Counted from the first letter of the stretch, positions 18,951 to 28,748 are shown. The stretch is 64,000 nucleotides of DNA from a bacterium (GCA_030430495.1 JAUIKM010000025.1:23869-87868); one strand, 5' to 3'. Translations and numbers: made by a program. The notes: a model not told the origin generated them from the letters alone.

Positions 18951-21077
18951 ATGAAAGTATTCGAAAGTGCGCGCATCAGGAATGTGGCCCTGCTGGGCCA
19001 CTCCGGGTCCGGCAAAACCACGCTGACCGAAACCATGCTGTTTGAAGCCGGCGCCATCACGCGCCGCGGCAGCGTGGGCCAGCAGAACACCGTCTCCGAC
19101 TACCACGAAGTTGAACATGAACGCGGCAACTCCGTCTTCGAAACCCTCCTGCACGTCGATTGGCGCGACTATAAAATCAATATCATCGACACACCCGGCT
19201 ACGACGACTTTGTCGGTGAAGTGATCGCAGCGCTGCGCGTCGTCGGAACCGGTATCATGGTGCTCAGCTCGCCCGACGGCGTGCAGGTGGGCACCGAGAT
19301 CATCTGGAAGTACACGGAAAAATTCAAGACGCCGATGATTATCGTCGTCAACAAGGTCGATCACGAAAAGTCCAACTTCGACCGCACGGTTGAACAGGCC
19401 AAAAATCGCTTCGGGCGCGCCGTCACCGTGGTGCAGTACCCGCTGAATGAAGGCAAGGACTTCAACCTGATTGTCGATGTGCTCAAGATGACCGCCTATA
19501 AATTCCCGCCCGAAGGCGGCAAACCCGAAAAACTGCCGATTCCCGATTCGGAGAAGGAAAAAGCCGGCAGACTGCACAATGAACTCATTGAAGCGATTGC
19601 CGAGAACGACGAAGGGCTGATGGAGCTCTACTTTGAAAAGGGCAGCCTGGACGAAGATGAAATGCGCACAGGGCTGAAAAAAGCGATGATCCGCCACCAG
19701 CTTTTTCCTTTGTTTTGCCTCAGCGCCGAAAGGAACATGGGCAGCGGTCGCCTGATGGGATTTATCGACAACGTGGCGCCCGCGCCGATCGACCTGGATC
19801 CCTGGCAAACGCGCTCGGGAGACGCCCTCTCCTGCGACCCGAACGGCCCGGTCGTCGTGTTTGTCTACAAAACGCTGTCCGAGCCGCACGTGGGTGAGAT
19901 GAGTTATTTCCGCGTGCTGTCCGGAACGCTGCACTCCGGCCAGGACCTGCACAACGCGGACACCGGTTCGGTTGAGCGCTTTGCGCACCTCTACACCATA
20001 AATGGTAAAAAGCGCGAGGAAGTCTCGTCGCTGCAGGCGGGCGACATCGGCGCGACGGTGAAGCTGAAAAACACGCACGCCAACAACTCCCTGCACGAGA
20101 AAGGCCGGGACCTGTCCGTTCCGCCGATTGAATATCCGAGTCCGAAAATCCGCACGGCCGTGCATCCGGTGAACAACAAGGACGACGAGAAGCTGGCGCA
20201 GGCGCTGCACAAACTGCACGAAGAAGATCCGACGCTGATAATTGAACACTCGCAGGAACTGCGCCAGACGATTATCCACGGCCAGGGCGAGCTGCACCTG
20301 ACGGTGGCCAAATGGAGCCTGGAACATCGCTTCGGCGTGCAGGCAGAATTCATCAAGCCGCGCATTTCCTATCGCGAGACCATCCAGCGCATGGCCAAAA
20401 GCCAGTACCGCCACAAAAAACAAACCGGCGGCGCCGGGCAGTACGGCGAAGTCTACATGGTCATCGAACCGTATTCGGAAGGCATGCCGCCGACGCCCGA
20501 CGTCAACGTGCGTCACACCGATGAAATCGAACTGGACTGGGGCGGCAAACTCATCTACCAGAACTGTATCGTCGGCGGCGTAATCGATTCGCGTTTTATG
20601 CCCGCCATCCTCAAGGGCGTCATGGACAAAATGCACAACGGGCCGCTGACGGGCTGTTTTGTACGCGACATCCGCGTGAGCATCTACGACGGCAGCATGC
20701 ACTCGGTGGACTCCAACGAGGCCGCGTTCAAAACCGCCGCGCTGATGGCCTTCCGCGACGCCTTCCGCCAGGCCGATCCCAAAATCCTCGAACCGATCTT
20801 TGAGATCGAAGTCGTCGTGCCCGACGATTACATCGGCGACGTGATGAGCGACCTGCCGGTGCGGCGCGCGATCATTCAGGGAATTGAGACCGACGGTCAC
20901 TACCAGCGCGTCAAGGCGCACATTCCGCAGGCCGAAATGGATGGTTATTCAACCGCGCTGCGCTCGATGACGCAGGGCCGCGCGACCTTCAGCGGTCAGT
21001 ACTCGCACTACGGCCCCGTGCCGCACGACGTGCAGGAAGAACTGATCAAAGCCAACGCCGCGGGCGAGGACGAATAG
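18951..21077 (+). CDS. Elongation factor G-like GTPase (EF-G paralogue)
   Basis: The product (708 residues from ATG 18951, which has GGGG at the right distance; an upstream ATG at 18939 adds four residues) has the EF-G layout: G1 GHSGSGKTT, G3 DTPGYDDF, G4 VNKVD, then domains II to V. It differs from canonical EF-G: switch I reads ERGNSVFETLL instead of RGITI, and G3 has Tyr in place of the catalytic His of DTPGH. This pattern (DTPGY, followed by GEV and GVQVGTE) is that of the EF-G-like group represented by the second EF-G of Thermus. The role in translation of that group is not well defined. The gene has no TTAA tetramer that I can find, unlike many neighbours. A terminator follows. Confidence 0.88.
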   Translation: MKVFESARIRNVALLGHSGSGKTTLTETMLFEAGAITRRGSVGQQNTVSDYHEVEHERGNSVFETLLHVDWRDYKINIIDTPGYDDFVGEVIAALRVVGTGIMVLSSPDGVQVGTEIIWKYTEKFKTPMIIVVNKVDHEKSNFDRTVEQAKNRFGRAVTVVQYPLNEGKDFNLIVDVLKMTAYKFPPEGGKPEKLPIPDSEKEKAGRLHNELIEAIAENDEGLMELYFEKGSLDEDEMRTGLKKAMIRHQLFPLFCLSAERNMGSGRLMGFIDNVAPAPIDLDPWQTRSGDALSCDPNGPVVVFVYKTLSEPHVGEMSYFRVLSGTLHSGQDLHNADTGSVERFAHLYTINGKKREEVSSLQAGDIGATVKLKNTHANNSLHEKGRDLSVPPIEYPSPKIRTAVHPVNNKDDEKLAQALHKLHEEDPTLIIEHSQELRQTIIHGQGELHLTVAKWSLEHRFGVQAEFIKPRISYRETIQRMAKSQYRHKKQTGGAGQYGEVYMVIEPYSEGMPPTPDVNVRHTDEIELDWGGKLIYQNCIVGGVIDSRFMPAILKGVMDKMHNGPLTGCFVRDIRVSIYDGSMHSVDSNEAAFKTAALMAFRDAFRQADPKILEPIFEIEVVVPDDYIGDVMSDLPVRRAIIQGIETDGHYQRVKAHIPQAEMDGYSTALRSMTQGRATFSGQYSHYGPVPHDVQEELIKANAAGEDE

Positions 21078-21096
21078 TCCATCGCACCATTCTTCC

Positions 21097-21136
21097 CGGC
21101 GGTGCGTTCGCGACCGGACGTGCCGCCGTTTTTTTT
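21097..21136 (+). terminator. Intrinsic terminator of the EF-G-like gene
   Basis: The stem CGGCGG / CCGCCG, extended by weaker pairs around a GC-rich loop, is followed by eight T. It starts 20 bases after the stop codon. Confidence 0.8.
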
Positions 21137-21430
21137 CCCTGCGGGCGCTGTCGTCCGCGTGCGCCGACAGGAGCGCGCAGTTGAAAAGGGCTGCGACAAA
21201 GTGCCCGTCCGGGGTTTGATTGCTGCGAGTTTGCCGTTCTGTGCGGCGGCGAGGAGCGGCGGTCGAAGTTTTGAGACGGGGGAGGCTTTCAATCTGTCCT
21301 CCTGTAACTTTTGCTCCGGGCCGGAGTCAGGCAAGAGGAAATTACCCTTGGTTTTGAGCCCGGCGCTCGCCAATTTTCCATTCCGGCGTTTTACCATGAC
21401 CCGCAAAACCATCTGCCTTGAGGAATACAT

Positions 21431-23809
21431 ATGCATCTGACCGGTACCCGTTGGCTTTTGTTCACGGCTGTTATCCTGCTGGCGTCCGTGCTGCAGGCTG
21501 AGGCGCAGTGGATCAAGTTCGACAACATTCCCCGGCCCTTCAATCGCAATCACTACCTGGACGTGTATTTCCTGCCCGAAGACCCGAATTTCATCTGGAT
21601 CTGCGGTTTTAACGGCTACGTCCTGCGCACGACCGACGGCGGCGACAACTGGCAGGGCTCGCAGGTTCCGGGGCCGCTCGAAGGCGGTTTCGGCGGCCAG
21701 GTCGGTCACCTGGAAAGTGTCATGTTTCCCACGCGCGATGTCGGTTATTGCAGCGGTCCGGAGGGGCTGTTCAAGTCCGTCGACGGCGGCGCCACCTGGA
21801 CGGAGTTGTTTCCGCCGGGGCTGATAGATCAGTGGGGACTGTTTTTCTTTGACGAAAACGAAGGCATCGTGGTCGGCGGCGGCTGTGGCACGCGACGACA
21901 GCAATTTTTCCGCACGACCGACGGCGGGGATACCTGGCAACCCTTTCTTGGTAACCTCGGGCTCAACTCCGGTTTGTCGGACGCGATCATCTTCGATCCG
22001 CGCGGTCGCGCCCTGGCGGTGAGCAGCGGATATATCTGGGAGTCGCTTGACGGCGGTTTTACCTGGGACATTTTTGCACAAACGGGCCCGGCCTTCTGGC
22101 ACGAAGAATTGACCAATCTGAACGAGTCCTATCTGATCCCGGAGTCCGGCAGCGAATGCAGCGGCGGCGGCAATACCGGCGGCATGCGCTTTTCGACGGA
22201 CGGCGGGCGCACCTGGACGCGTTTTGTCGTGCCGACGCAGCAGTTCGGCACCTATCTGGAAAGCGAAACCACGGGCTGGTCCTGCGGCAGTAACGGCGCT
22301 GTCTGGTACACCAATAACGCCGGCGTCAACTGGGTGCCGCGCGACTGCGGCATCGACCCCAACGACGATCTGGACGACATCACTTTTATCGACGAGCGTC
22401 GCGGCTGGGTGGTCGGCCAGGGCATCTACCGCTGGAATCTGGTCGACGTCAAGGAACCTGAAATCGAAGTAATCGGCAACGTCGAACTTTGTCAGGGCGA
22501 GACCGTCGAACTCGTGGCGGAAGAAGGCTACTTTTTCTATCAGTGGACCAACGGTCAGACCGGCCGCAGCATTGTGGTCGATCAGCCGGGAACCTACCGC
22601 GTTGAAGTGTTCGACGAATCGGGCTGCCAGACTGAAATCTCGCAGGCCGTAAACGTGACGCTGCGTCCCGCGCCGGACGTCAGCATCGGCATCGGTCCGG
22701 ACGAAGACAACATCCTCTGTGAGGGCGAGACGCTGGAGCTGCGCGCCCTGCCCGACGGCATGGCCGGTTATCTCTGGTCCACCGGCGAACAGACGCAGAC
22801 AATCACGGTCGGCGAAAGCGGCACTTACACGGTGACCATTACCGCGCCGAACGGCTGCGTCAAAGTCAGCGATCCTTTTGAAGTAACAGTCATACCTCTG
22901 CCCGATCCAAAAATTCTGCTCGACCGGCCGCCTTACATCTGCGCCGACGAGAGCGTGACGATGACTGTCGACAATGAATACGCTTCATATCTGTGGTCGA
23001 CGGGCGAAACCACGCGGTCGATCGTCGTCAACTCGGGCGGTCTGTATTCGGTGGTAGTCGAGGACAACTTCGGCTGCGGCGGCAACTCGGACGAGGTGGA
23101 AGTCATCATTCGGCCCGACGTGGAAAACCTGCAACTCACGGCTATCGCCGAAGACGGCGTGATGCGTTTTCCGGAGCAGAGCCCGCCGGACGTCGTCTGT
23201 GCGGACCTGCAGTTCACAAACATCTCCGAGTCGGATTCCTTTGCGTTCAACGAGATTGTGCTGCTGTACAACATCGAGTTTTCGGTGCCGCGCAGCCAGT
23301 TCCCGTTTGAAATTCTGCCGGGCGAGACACGCCGCATGCGCGTCTGTTTTTCGCCGACTTACCTCGGCGAGTTCCGCGACACGATTGTCTTCCCCGAGGC
23401 CTGTTTCCCGCTGATTCCGCTTGAGAGCGCGGGTATCCCGCAATTCCTCTCGGGCGAGAGCAACTGCGGCGTTATCATCACGGCGAGCACGGCGGAGGAA
23501 GACGCCGGACGACTGGCTATCCAGTTTCCCTATCCAAATCCGGCCAAAACCGAGCTGCGCGTCCCGGTCGAAAAATCGTCCGACGGTGCGGTTACGGTCA
23601 ACGAAACGGCCTACCTGCTGAACTCTTTCGGCACGCGCGTCGGCGACGGCAGTTACCGCGCTTACAGCAACCGCTTTACGGAGCGAGGCGGCACGAGTGA
23701 GTCCGGCGAGTTCATCTTTGACGTGCGCGACATCACGCAGGGCCTGTATTATCTGGTGGTCGAGAAGGACGGTCAGCGCGTGAGTACGCCGGTGGTGATC
23801 GCACGCTAA
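21431..23809 (+). CDS. Secreted BNR/YCF48-like repeat protein with T9SS sorting domain
   Basis: The 792-residue product starts with a signal peptide (WLLFTAVILLASVLQAEAQ). Residues 25-340 form a sialidase/YCF48-like beta-propeller with repeated TTDGG.NW and S.DGG.TW units. Three Ig/PKD-like domains follow, each with a YxWxxGxxxxxIxV core (for example YQWTNGQTGRSIVV, YLWSTGEQTQTITV, YLWSTGETTRSIVV). The C-terminal 90 residues start YPNPAKTELRV and end GLYYLVVEKDGQ, a typical type A T9SS sorting signal. It is thus exported through the outer membrane. GAGGAA precedes ATG 21431. No neighbour hints at a substrate; an adhesive or surface role is plausible only. A clean terminator follows. Confidence 0.87.
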   Translation: MHLTGTRWLLFTAVILLASVLQAEAQWIKFDNIPRPFNRNHYLDVYFLPEDPNFIWICGFNGYVLRTTDGGDNWQGSQVPGPLEGGFGGQVGHLESVMFPTRDVGYCSGPEGLFKSVDGGATWTELFPPGLIDQWGLFFFDENEGIVVGGGCGTRRQQFFRTTDGGDTWQPFLGNLGLNSGLSDAIIFDPRGRALAVSSGYIWESLDGGFTWDIFAQTGPAFWHEELTNLNESYLIPESGSECSGGGNTGGMRFSTDGGRTWTRFVVPTQQFGTYLESETTGWSCGSNGAVWYTNNAGVNWVPRDCGIDPNDDLDDITFIDERRGWVVGQGIYRWNLVDVKEPEIEVIGNVELCQGETVELVAEEGYFFYQWTNGQTGRSIVVDQPGTYRVEVFDESGCQTEISQAVNVTLRPAPDVSIGIGPDEDNILCEGETLELRALPDGMAGYLWSTGEQTQTITVGESGTYTVTITAPNGCVKVSDPFEVTVIPLPDPKILLDRPPYICADESVTMTVDNEYASYLWSTGETTRSIVVNSGGLYSVVVEDNFGCGGNSDEVEVIIRPDVENLQLTAIAEDGVMRFPEQSPPDVVCADLQFTNISESDSFAFNEIVLLYNIEFSVPRSQFPFEILPGETRRMRVCFSPTYLGEFRDTIVFPEACFPLIPLESAGIPQFLSGESNCGVIITASTAEEDAGRLAIQFPYPNPAKTELRVPVEKSSDGAVTVNETAYLLNSFGTRVGDGSYRAYSNRFTERGGTSESGEFIFDVRDITQGLYYLVVEKDGQRVSTPVVIAR

Positions 23810-23844
23810 GCACAGTTTTGAGGCTGAGTGATTTGAGACTTGCA

Positions 23845-23877
23845 ACCTCCGCATCCGGGCGATGCGGAGGTTTTTTT
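23845..23877 (+). terminator. Intrinsic terminator of the T9SS repeat protein gene
   Basis: A perfect 11-bp stem ACCTCCGCATC / GATGCGGAGGT with a 5-base loop runs into seven T. Confidence 0.92.
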
Positions 23878-23950
23878 GTTCCGGGCGGTGGTAGCGCGTT
23901 GCAGGGCGACAGTTCCGCTGCCGCCTGCCGTTTGTGGGCGAGATGACAGA

Positions 23951-24126
23951 CTCCACGTGCCGAGTACCGGATTCGGCTTGGAGTATGCGGGTTCCACGTG
24001 CCGAGTACCGGATTCGGCTTGGAGTTTGCGGATTTCACGTGCCGAGTACCGGATTCGGCTTGGAGTATGCGGGTTCCACGTGCCGAGTACCGGATTCGGC
24101 TTGCAGCTTGCGGGTTCCACGTGCCG
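23951..24126. repeat. 41-bp tandem repeat, four copies plus a partial
   Basis: Copies start at 23951, 23992, 24033 and 24074, and a partial one at 24115. The unit contains CACGTG and a small hairpin, GCCGA to TCGGC. Copies differ at only a few positions. 41 is not a multiple of three, so the array shifts frame each copy and is not coding. No spacers lie between units, so it is not a CRISPR array. Confidence 0.9.
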
Positions 24127-24826
24127 TTCGAAGGAGGGAACGACGCGTTCAGCGACGGAATCCGGTTTGTCAGCAGTCGGGAGCGTGAGTTGGAAGAACT
24201 GGTGAAAGGTTGAGGTGCGGCGGAGAAAACGAGCCTGAAGTGAAAGATGTGGTGAGTCGTAAGTTGTTGCCAGTCAATGAGTTGTGGGTGGCGTGGGTGT
24301 CTGTCGGTCCGAAAGGGGCGCACTTCTCGCTAGATCAGGGGGCCACCCCGCCGCCGCCGCGGGACTTTCCACCGCGCACAAAACACACTCCTCCCACCCT
24401 GCAATTTTTGCAAGTAATTTTTGTGAGTAAGTCGTTCGCGCTGGAAACGCGCCGCATGCTGCGCGTTGTCTGTCACAAGCATAAATAATGGCGGGCAACT
24501 CACCATGGCGAAAAAACTGAACGGCGCCCGCCACGTGCTTAAACGCGCTGATTTTGTGCCTGAACGGGCGAAGTTTTAGCCACGAATACACTCGAATCAT
24601 TGCGTTGGACGTGCTAAACCCGCCTCCGGCCGCACAGCCCGGTTCTCCGTGCCGATTTCTCGTGCCGGCACGTCGTTCCGGTTCATCGAGTGCGCGTAGC
24701 GAGTGCAGGTGGTGGTTCTCATTCGACCTCTCTGATCCATGCCCGCTGGGCGTTTGCCGCTGCATGTGTATTTTGACGGTCGCCTGCTGACCTGAAATTT
24801 CACGCTCAACGACAAACAAGAGAATC
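24127..24826. other. Non-coding gap
   Basis: No supported gene. It holds a short palindrome TGCAATTTTTGCA near 24400 and a dispersed-repeat core at 24809-24826, which abuts the next start codon. Confidence 0.45.
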
Positions 24827-24829
24827 ATG
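24809..24829 (+). repeat. Dispersed repeat core overlapping a start codon
   Basis: ACGACAAACAAGAGAATC is followed directly by ATG of the aldolase-like gene. The GAGA within the core may serve as a weak ribosome-binding site. Confidence 0.6.
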
Positions 24830-26005
24830 TCCGCCATAAAAACCATATCGAGATTGCGCACGCCCGACTGTATTGTCATCGAGTCGCGCCTGGATCGCAA
24901 TGTCAGCGAGATGGCTGCCAAAGCGAAGGCCGCGACCGTCAAACTGCGCCCGCACGTTAAAACGCATAAAAGTCCCGCCATAGGCTACAAACAGGCGCAC
25001 GCCGGCGCGATCGGTTTGACCGCGGCTACCGTGGATGAAACCTTAACATTTTTGATGGCCGGTTTTGAGTCGATTCTGCTGGCCTGTCCGCAGGTTCACC
25101 CCGATGCGCTGCGGCTGCTCATGCACACGGCTCGCCAGTACAAAGCCGAGGTAATTCTCGCCGTCGACAGCCCGGCTACGGTCGAACTTGCCGCCACGAT
25201 TGCAGGTGAAATGCAGGATAAATTTAGAGTCTATTTGATAATCGATGTCGGGCTCGGGCGCTGTGGCATTGATCCGCAATCGGAAGAAAGTCAACAGCTG
25301 CTGCGTTTAATTGCGTCGTTTGATTCGCTGGACTTAACAGGTATTATGTCGCACGCCGGTCATGCCTACGGCGCGCGTTCCACGCAGGAGATCCTCGCCA
25401 TTGCAAATGCCGAGCGCGTTGCAATGTTAACATTTCAGCAGGTGTGTGTGGACGTAACCGGACGCAGGCCGCTCGTGTCTGTGGGGGCGACCCCAACACT
25501 GCTTGCGGGAGCGGGCCTGGAAGGTATCGACGAGATACGGCCGGGCAACTACGTGTTTCGCGATTTAACCATGACGACCCTGGGCGTTGCGCCGATTGCA
25601 AGCTGCGCTCTTGCCGTGTTAAGTCGCGTGCTGACCTTGCGCAAAGACCGCGTGATAATCGATGCCGGTTCCAAGGCGCTGAGCAGCGACAGAGGCGCGC
25701 ACGGCTCGGATGCGATTGAAGGCTTTGGTCTTGTTGTACCGGTCGAAGCGCACTTAAACGCAGACTATTCACATTTTTCGACGGTGGAGCGGCTGTCGGA
25801 GGAGCACGGGTTTGTTAAACGCACTGCCGCAATCGACTGGCGCGTCGGAATGCTCGTCGCTGTTATTCCGAATCACGCCTGTACCGCCGCCAATCTTGCG
25901 CCGATGTATCACGTGGTGCGCGAAGACGGCGACCTGCATCGCTGGCCGCTCTCCGCGCGGCGCAGCGCCGACTGGGATATTTCCAAGACTCATCCGACGC
26001 GTTAA
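24827..26005 (+). CDS. D-threonine aldolase / D-serine dehydratase-like PLP enzyme
   Basis: The 392-residue product is a fold-III, alanine-racemase-like enzyme. The PLP lysine lies in LRPHVKTHKS (about residue 49). Barrel motifs include DVGLGRCGI, MSHAGHAYG, SVGATPT and EIRPGNYVFRD. The metal-binding C-terminal IPNHACTAANL (His and Cys) is typical of the DSD1/D-threonine aldolase family. Such enzymes cleave D-3-hydroxy-amino acids or deaminate D-serine; the substrate here is not known. The start codon lies at the end of a dispersed-repeat core. The next gene, for a predicted exported protein, begins within a few bases of this stop and appears translationally coupled. Confidence 0.83.
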   Translation: MSAIKTISRLRTPDCIVIESRLDRNVSEMAAKAKAATVKLRPHVKTHKSPAIGYKQAHAGAIGLTAATVDETLTFLMAGFESILLACPQVHPDALRLLMHTARQYKAEVILAVDSPATVELAATIAGEMQDKFRVYLIIDVGLGRCGIDPQSEESQQLLRLIASFDSLDLTGIMSHAGHAYGARSTQEILAIANAERVAMLTFQQVCVDVTGRRPLVSVGATPTLLAGAGLEGIDEIRPGNYVFRDLTMTTLGVAPIASCALAVLSRVLTLRKDRVIIDAGSKALSSDRGAHGSDAIEGFGLVVPVEAHLNADYSHFSTVERLSEEHGFVKRTAAIDWRVGMLVAVIPNHACTAANLAPMYHVVREDGDLHRWPLSARRSADWDISKTHPTR

Positions 26006-26006
26006 C

Positions 26007-27242
26007 CTGCGCAGCATTTATGGACTGTGTTTAACTGTCTGTTTTTTCAATTTGTTTGTCTGTACAGCAACATCTCAGGTGCGTTATTTGCGGAACCCTG
26101 GCAACTTCTTTGTCGGGCAGGTAGGATTTCACCAGGATTTTATAAGTCGCAACACAGAATTGGCTCGTATCCTGAACAGAGATGCCGATGGATTGCGATC
26201 CAGTTTTTCCGGTCACTTTGAATTCGGTCATCTGCGGCCACATAATACTCGTCACATAGCGTTGTCATTCATAGCGGCGGCAGATGTGTACGCTGAGCGA
26301 TTGCCGGGCGGGGGGATTGTTGTCGGTGAGCAGCTACCGAATGACATAGAAGCGAAAGACTTGAGTTGGAGTAATGTCGCATTGGATCGCCCCGGAAACT
26401 CGTTTGTCAACGTGCGACTTTCAGAGCTTCAGATCGAGTATGAGTTTCGATCGGGATTGCAGATTGCTGCGGGACGTTTCAATTACTCACGTCGGAATGT
26501 TTCGCTTTGGAACCTGGCCAACTTGCAGCAAAAACGACTTGCGAACCGCCGCGGGTATGGCCATGACCGCGGCCCAACTTTTGATGGAGCCGTACTTTCA
26601 TTGCTTCTGACAAATTCAAGTTTTGTGGAAGTAGCGACTCTGTACGATCGCGATGCCGGTTGGGGAGTGGATGCCGTATATGGTCTTTTGGATTCTCCTC
26701 TTCTCCTTCTGGGTGGAGCAGGTGCAGGTCGCGATGGTTATAACGTCCGCGTTCAGGCGGATATCACGCCCGACAGTGCATCAGTCACATATCACGTCCA
26801 CTACCGCATTGAAAAACACGAAGCCGAAAACTTTGCACGCAGTTTTGTTTCGGCGGGAATAACGAGTGTTGCTCTCGGTCCACGAATACGACTGGAGTAT
26901 CTGTTTAACGGCGATGGCGCGGTCGATCGTTCGGCCTACAATCTACCCGCCCTGCTCAATGGCAGTCACTCGTTTTTGGATCGCCACTACCTGGCTGTTG
27001 CAGTCGAGCAGGATTCTCTTGCCGGTCCCTTTTCAGCCGATGTGTCGGGTCTGCTCAACCTGCGCGACTTCAGCAGCCGGATCAATGCCGCGGTACGCCT
27101 TGCTCTGGATGACGGCCGTGAGTTCGGGCTGGCCCTCGAAACACAATTGACATTCGGCGACACGCTGGACGACTTCTGGTACTATCCCGACTGGGCAGGA
27201 CTATCCTTCAACTGGAATCACATGAATTTCCCCCGTTTTTAG
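26007..27242 (+). CDS. Exported, outer-membrane barrel-like protein with non-standard start
   Basis: The frame clearly codes from about 26007 to 27242 (411 residues) and begins with a convincing signal peptide (RSIYGLCLTVCFFNLFVCT, then TSQV), but there is no in-frame ATG, GTG or TTG in that region. The start is placed at CTG 26007, right after the TAA at 26003-26005 of the previous gene; ATT 26016 is an alternative. The mature part alternates polar and hydrophobic residues, with many aromatic girdle residues, like an outer-membrane beta-barrel (LQIEYEFRSGLQIAAGRFNY, then SLSFN-type ends); it ends in F. It loosely resembles porin or alginate-export barrels, but I cannot name a family. A one-base error near 26020 (ATG in the +1 frame) could also explain the missing start. 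Confidence 0.55.
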   Translation: MRSIYGLCLTVCFFNLFVCTATSQVRYLRNPGNFFVGQVGFHQDFISRNTELARILNRDADGLRSSFSGHFEFGHLRPHNTRHIALSFIAAADVYAERLPGGGIVVGEQLPNDIEAKDLSWSNVALDRPGNSFVNVRLSELQIEYEFRSGLQIAAGRFNYSRRNVSLWNLANLQQKRLANRRGYGHDRGPTFDGAVLSLLLTNSSFVEVATLYDRDAGWGVDAVYGLLDSPLLLLGGAGAGRDGYNVRVQADITPDSASVTYHVHYRIEKHEAENFARSFVSAGITSVALGPRIRLEYLFNGDGAVDRSAYNLPALLNGSHSFLDRHYLAVAVEQDSLAGPFSADVSGLLNLRDFSSRINAAVRLALDDGREFGLALETQLTFGDTLDDFWYYPDWAGLSFNWNHMNFPRF

Positions 27243-27344
27243 GCTTCAATGCCGAATTTTTGCATTTTCCGACGATCATTGTTCAAATTCGTTTGACCTT
27301 GAAGTGTTGCGGACACCGGACGTCCGGTCAGGAGAGCGCTTTCG

Positions 27345-28748
27345 ATGAATGTGGTTTTGCTCGGCGTACTGGCCTACGTCCTGCTGCAGCTTGTCTTTGG
27401 CTTTTGGGTGTCGCGACGCGTCAAGACCGAGAGCGATTACCTGCTGGCGGGCCGCAAACTGGGTTATCCGCTGGCGATCTTCTCCATCTTTGGAACCTGG
27501 TTCGGCGCAGAAACCTGCATCGGCACGGCGGGCGTAGCCTATGACGAAGGTCTGGCGGGCGTCACCGCCGATCCATTCGGCTACAGCCTCTGCCTGATCC
27601 TGATGGGCCTTTTGCTGGCTGTTCCGTTCTGGAAACGCGGCATAACCACCATTGCCGACCTTGTGCGGCAGCGCTTTTCCATCCGTGCCGAACGCCTTGC
27701 CGCTCTGATTATCGCTCCCACCTCCATTATCTGGGCCGGCGCGCAAATTCGCGCCTTTGGTCAGGTGCTCTCCTCCGTTTCCGACCTGACTCTTACGGCC
27801 GCCATACTCATAGCGACGACCGTAGTAATTGTCTATACCGTCAGCGGCGGTTTGCTGGCCGACGCCATGACCGACTTTCTGCAAGGCGGCGTGCTCATTA
27901 TCGGTCTGGTCGTCCTGGCTATTGTCATTGTCGCCGATGTCGGCGGCGTTTCATCTCTTCTGGCGGTGATCGAACCGACGCAACTGGAGTGGGTCAGCCG
28001 CGAAACCTGGCAAAGCGATTGGGCCTTCCTCAGCATAGTAGAATCCTGGGCGGTGCCCATATGCGGTTCGCTGGTGGCGCAGGAACTGGTGTCGCGCGTG
28101 GTGGCGTCGCGCTCGCCGCAGGTGGCCAAACGCTCCAGCCTCTTTGCCGGCGGCATGTATTTGTTTGTTGGTCTGATTCCCCTGACGCTTGGTCTGGCCG
28201 GTCCGGCGCTTTTGCCCGGCCTGGAACACTCCGAACAGATTCTGCCGCGTCTGGCCGGCGAACATCTGCCGACGCTTCTCTACATCGTTTTTGCCGGCGC
28301 CCTGGTTTCCGCCATTCTCTCCACCGTCGACAGCGCCCTGCTCGCGGCGACGGCCCTGATCTCACACAACGTTGTCATTCCCTTCCGCCCGCGGATGAGC
28401 GAGGCCTCCAAGGTGCGCATCGAACGCTGGGGCGTTGCCGTTTTCGGAGTTTGTGCGCTGTTGCTGGCGCTGGGCTCGGAGGGCATTTACAGCCTGGTTG
28501 AGGAGGCCTCGGCTTTCGGCAGCTCGGGTGTGCTGGTCGTGATTCTGTTTGCACTGTTTACCCGCCTGGGCCGCGAGGGCAGCGCGATAGCTACGCTCGT
28601 CACCGGCATTGTCAGTTATGGACTGGCCGAATACATTTTCCACCTGCCTTACAGTTATACTTTCTCGCTGGCCGCATCGGTCGTGGTTTATCTCTTGTTT
28701 GCCTGGGTACAGCGCTTGCAGCCCATGCCCGCCGCCGCACTGGAGTAG
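27345..28748 (+). CDS. Sodium:solute symporter family protein
   Basis: The 467-residue product has about 13 hydrophobic segments and starts directly in the first (VVLLGVLAYVLLQLVFGFWV). The SSS family marks are present: ESDYLLAGRKLGYPLAIFS, GTWFGAETCIGTAG in helix 1-2, TVSGGLLADAMTDFLQGG and SAILSTVDSALLAATALI. Members couple Na+ entry to uptake of sugars, amino acids, carboxylates or vitamins; the substrate cannot be told. AGGAG lies 9 bases before ATG 27345. It stands alone on the plus strand, 102 bases after the barrel-like gene. Confidence 0.9.
   Translation: MNVVLLGVLAYVLLQLVFGFWVSRRVKTESDYLLAGRKLGYPLAIFSIFGTWFGAETCIGTAGVAYDEGLAGVTADPFGYSLCLILMGLLLAVPFWKRGITTIADLVRQRFSIRAERLAALIIAPTSIIWAGAQIRAFGQVLSSVSDLTLTAAILIATTVVIVYTVSGGLLADAMTDFLQGGVLIIGLVVLAIVIVADVGGVSSLLAVIEPTQLEWVSRETWQSDWAFLSIVESWAVPICGSLVAQELVSRVVASRSPQVAKRSSLFAGGMYLFVGLIPLTLGLAGPALLPGLEHSEQILPRLAGEHLPTLLYIVFAGALVSAILSTVDSALLAATALISHNVVIPFRPRMSEASKVRIERWGVAVFGVCALLLALGSEGIYSLVEEASAFGSSGVLVVILFALFTRLGREGSAIATLVTGIVSYGLAEYIFHLPYSYTFSLAASVVVYLLFAWVQRLQPMPAAALE

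Noticed and set aside
18636..20921. A 761-codon open frame antisense to the EF-G-like gene
   Set aside because: It is a codon-bias shadow: the sense frame has clear GTPase motifs, and the antisense product has no motif or start signal.
23840..24205. Frames encoding VPSTGFGLEYAG-type repeats across the 41-bp array
   Set aside because: All frames are open through the array because of its composition; 41-bp units change frame each copy, so no stable repeat protein is made.
26020..26034. ATG 26020 as the start of the outer-membrane-like gene
   Set aside because: It is in the +1 frame and meets a stop after four codons, unless the sequence contains an error there.
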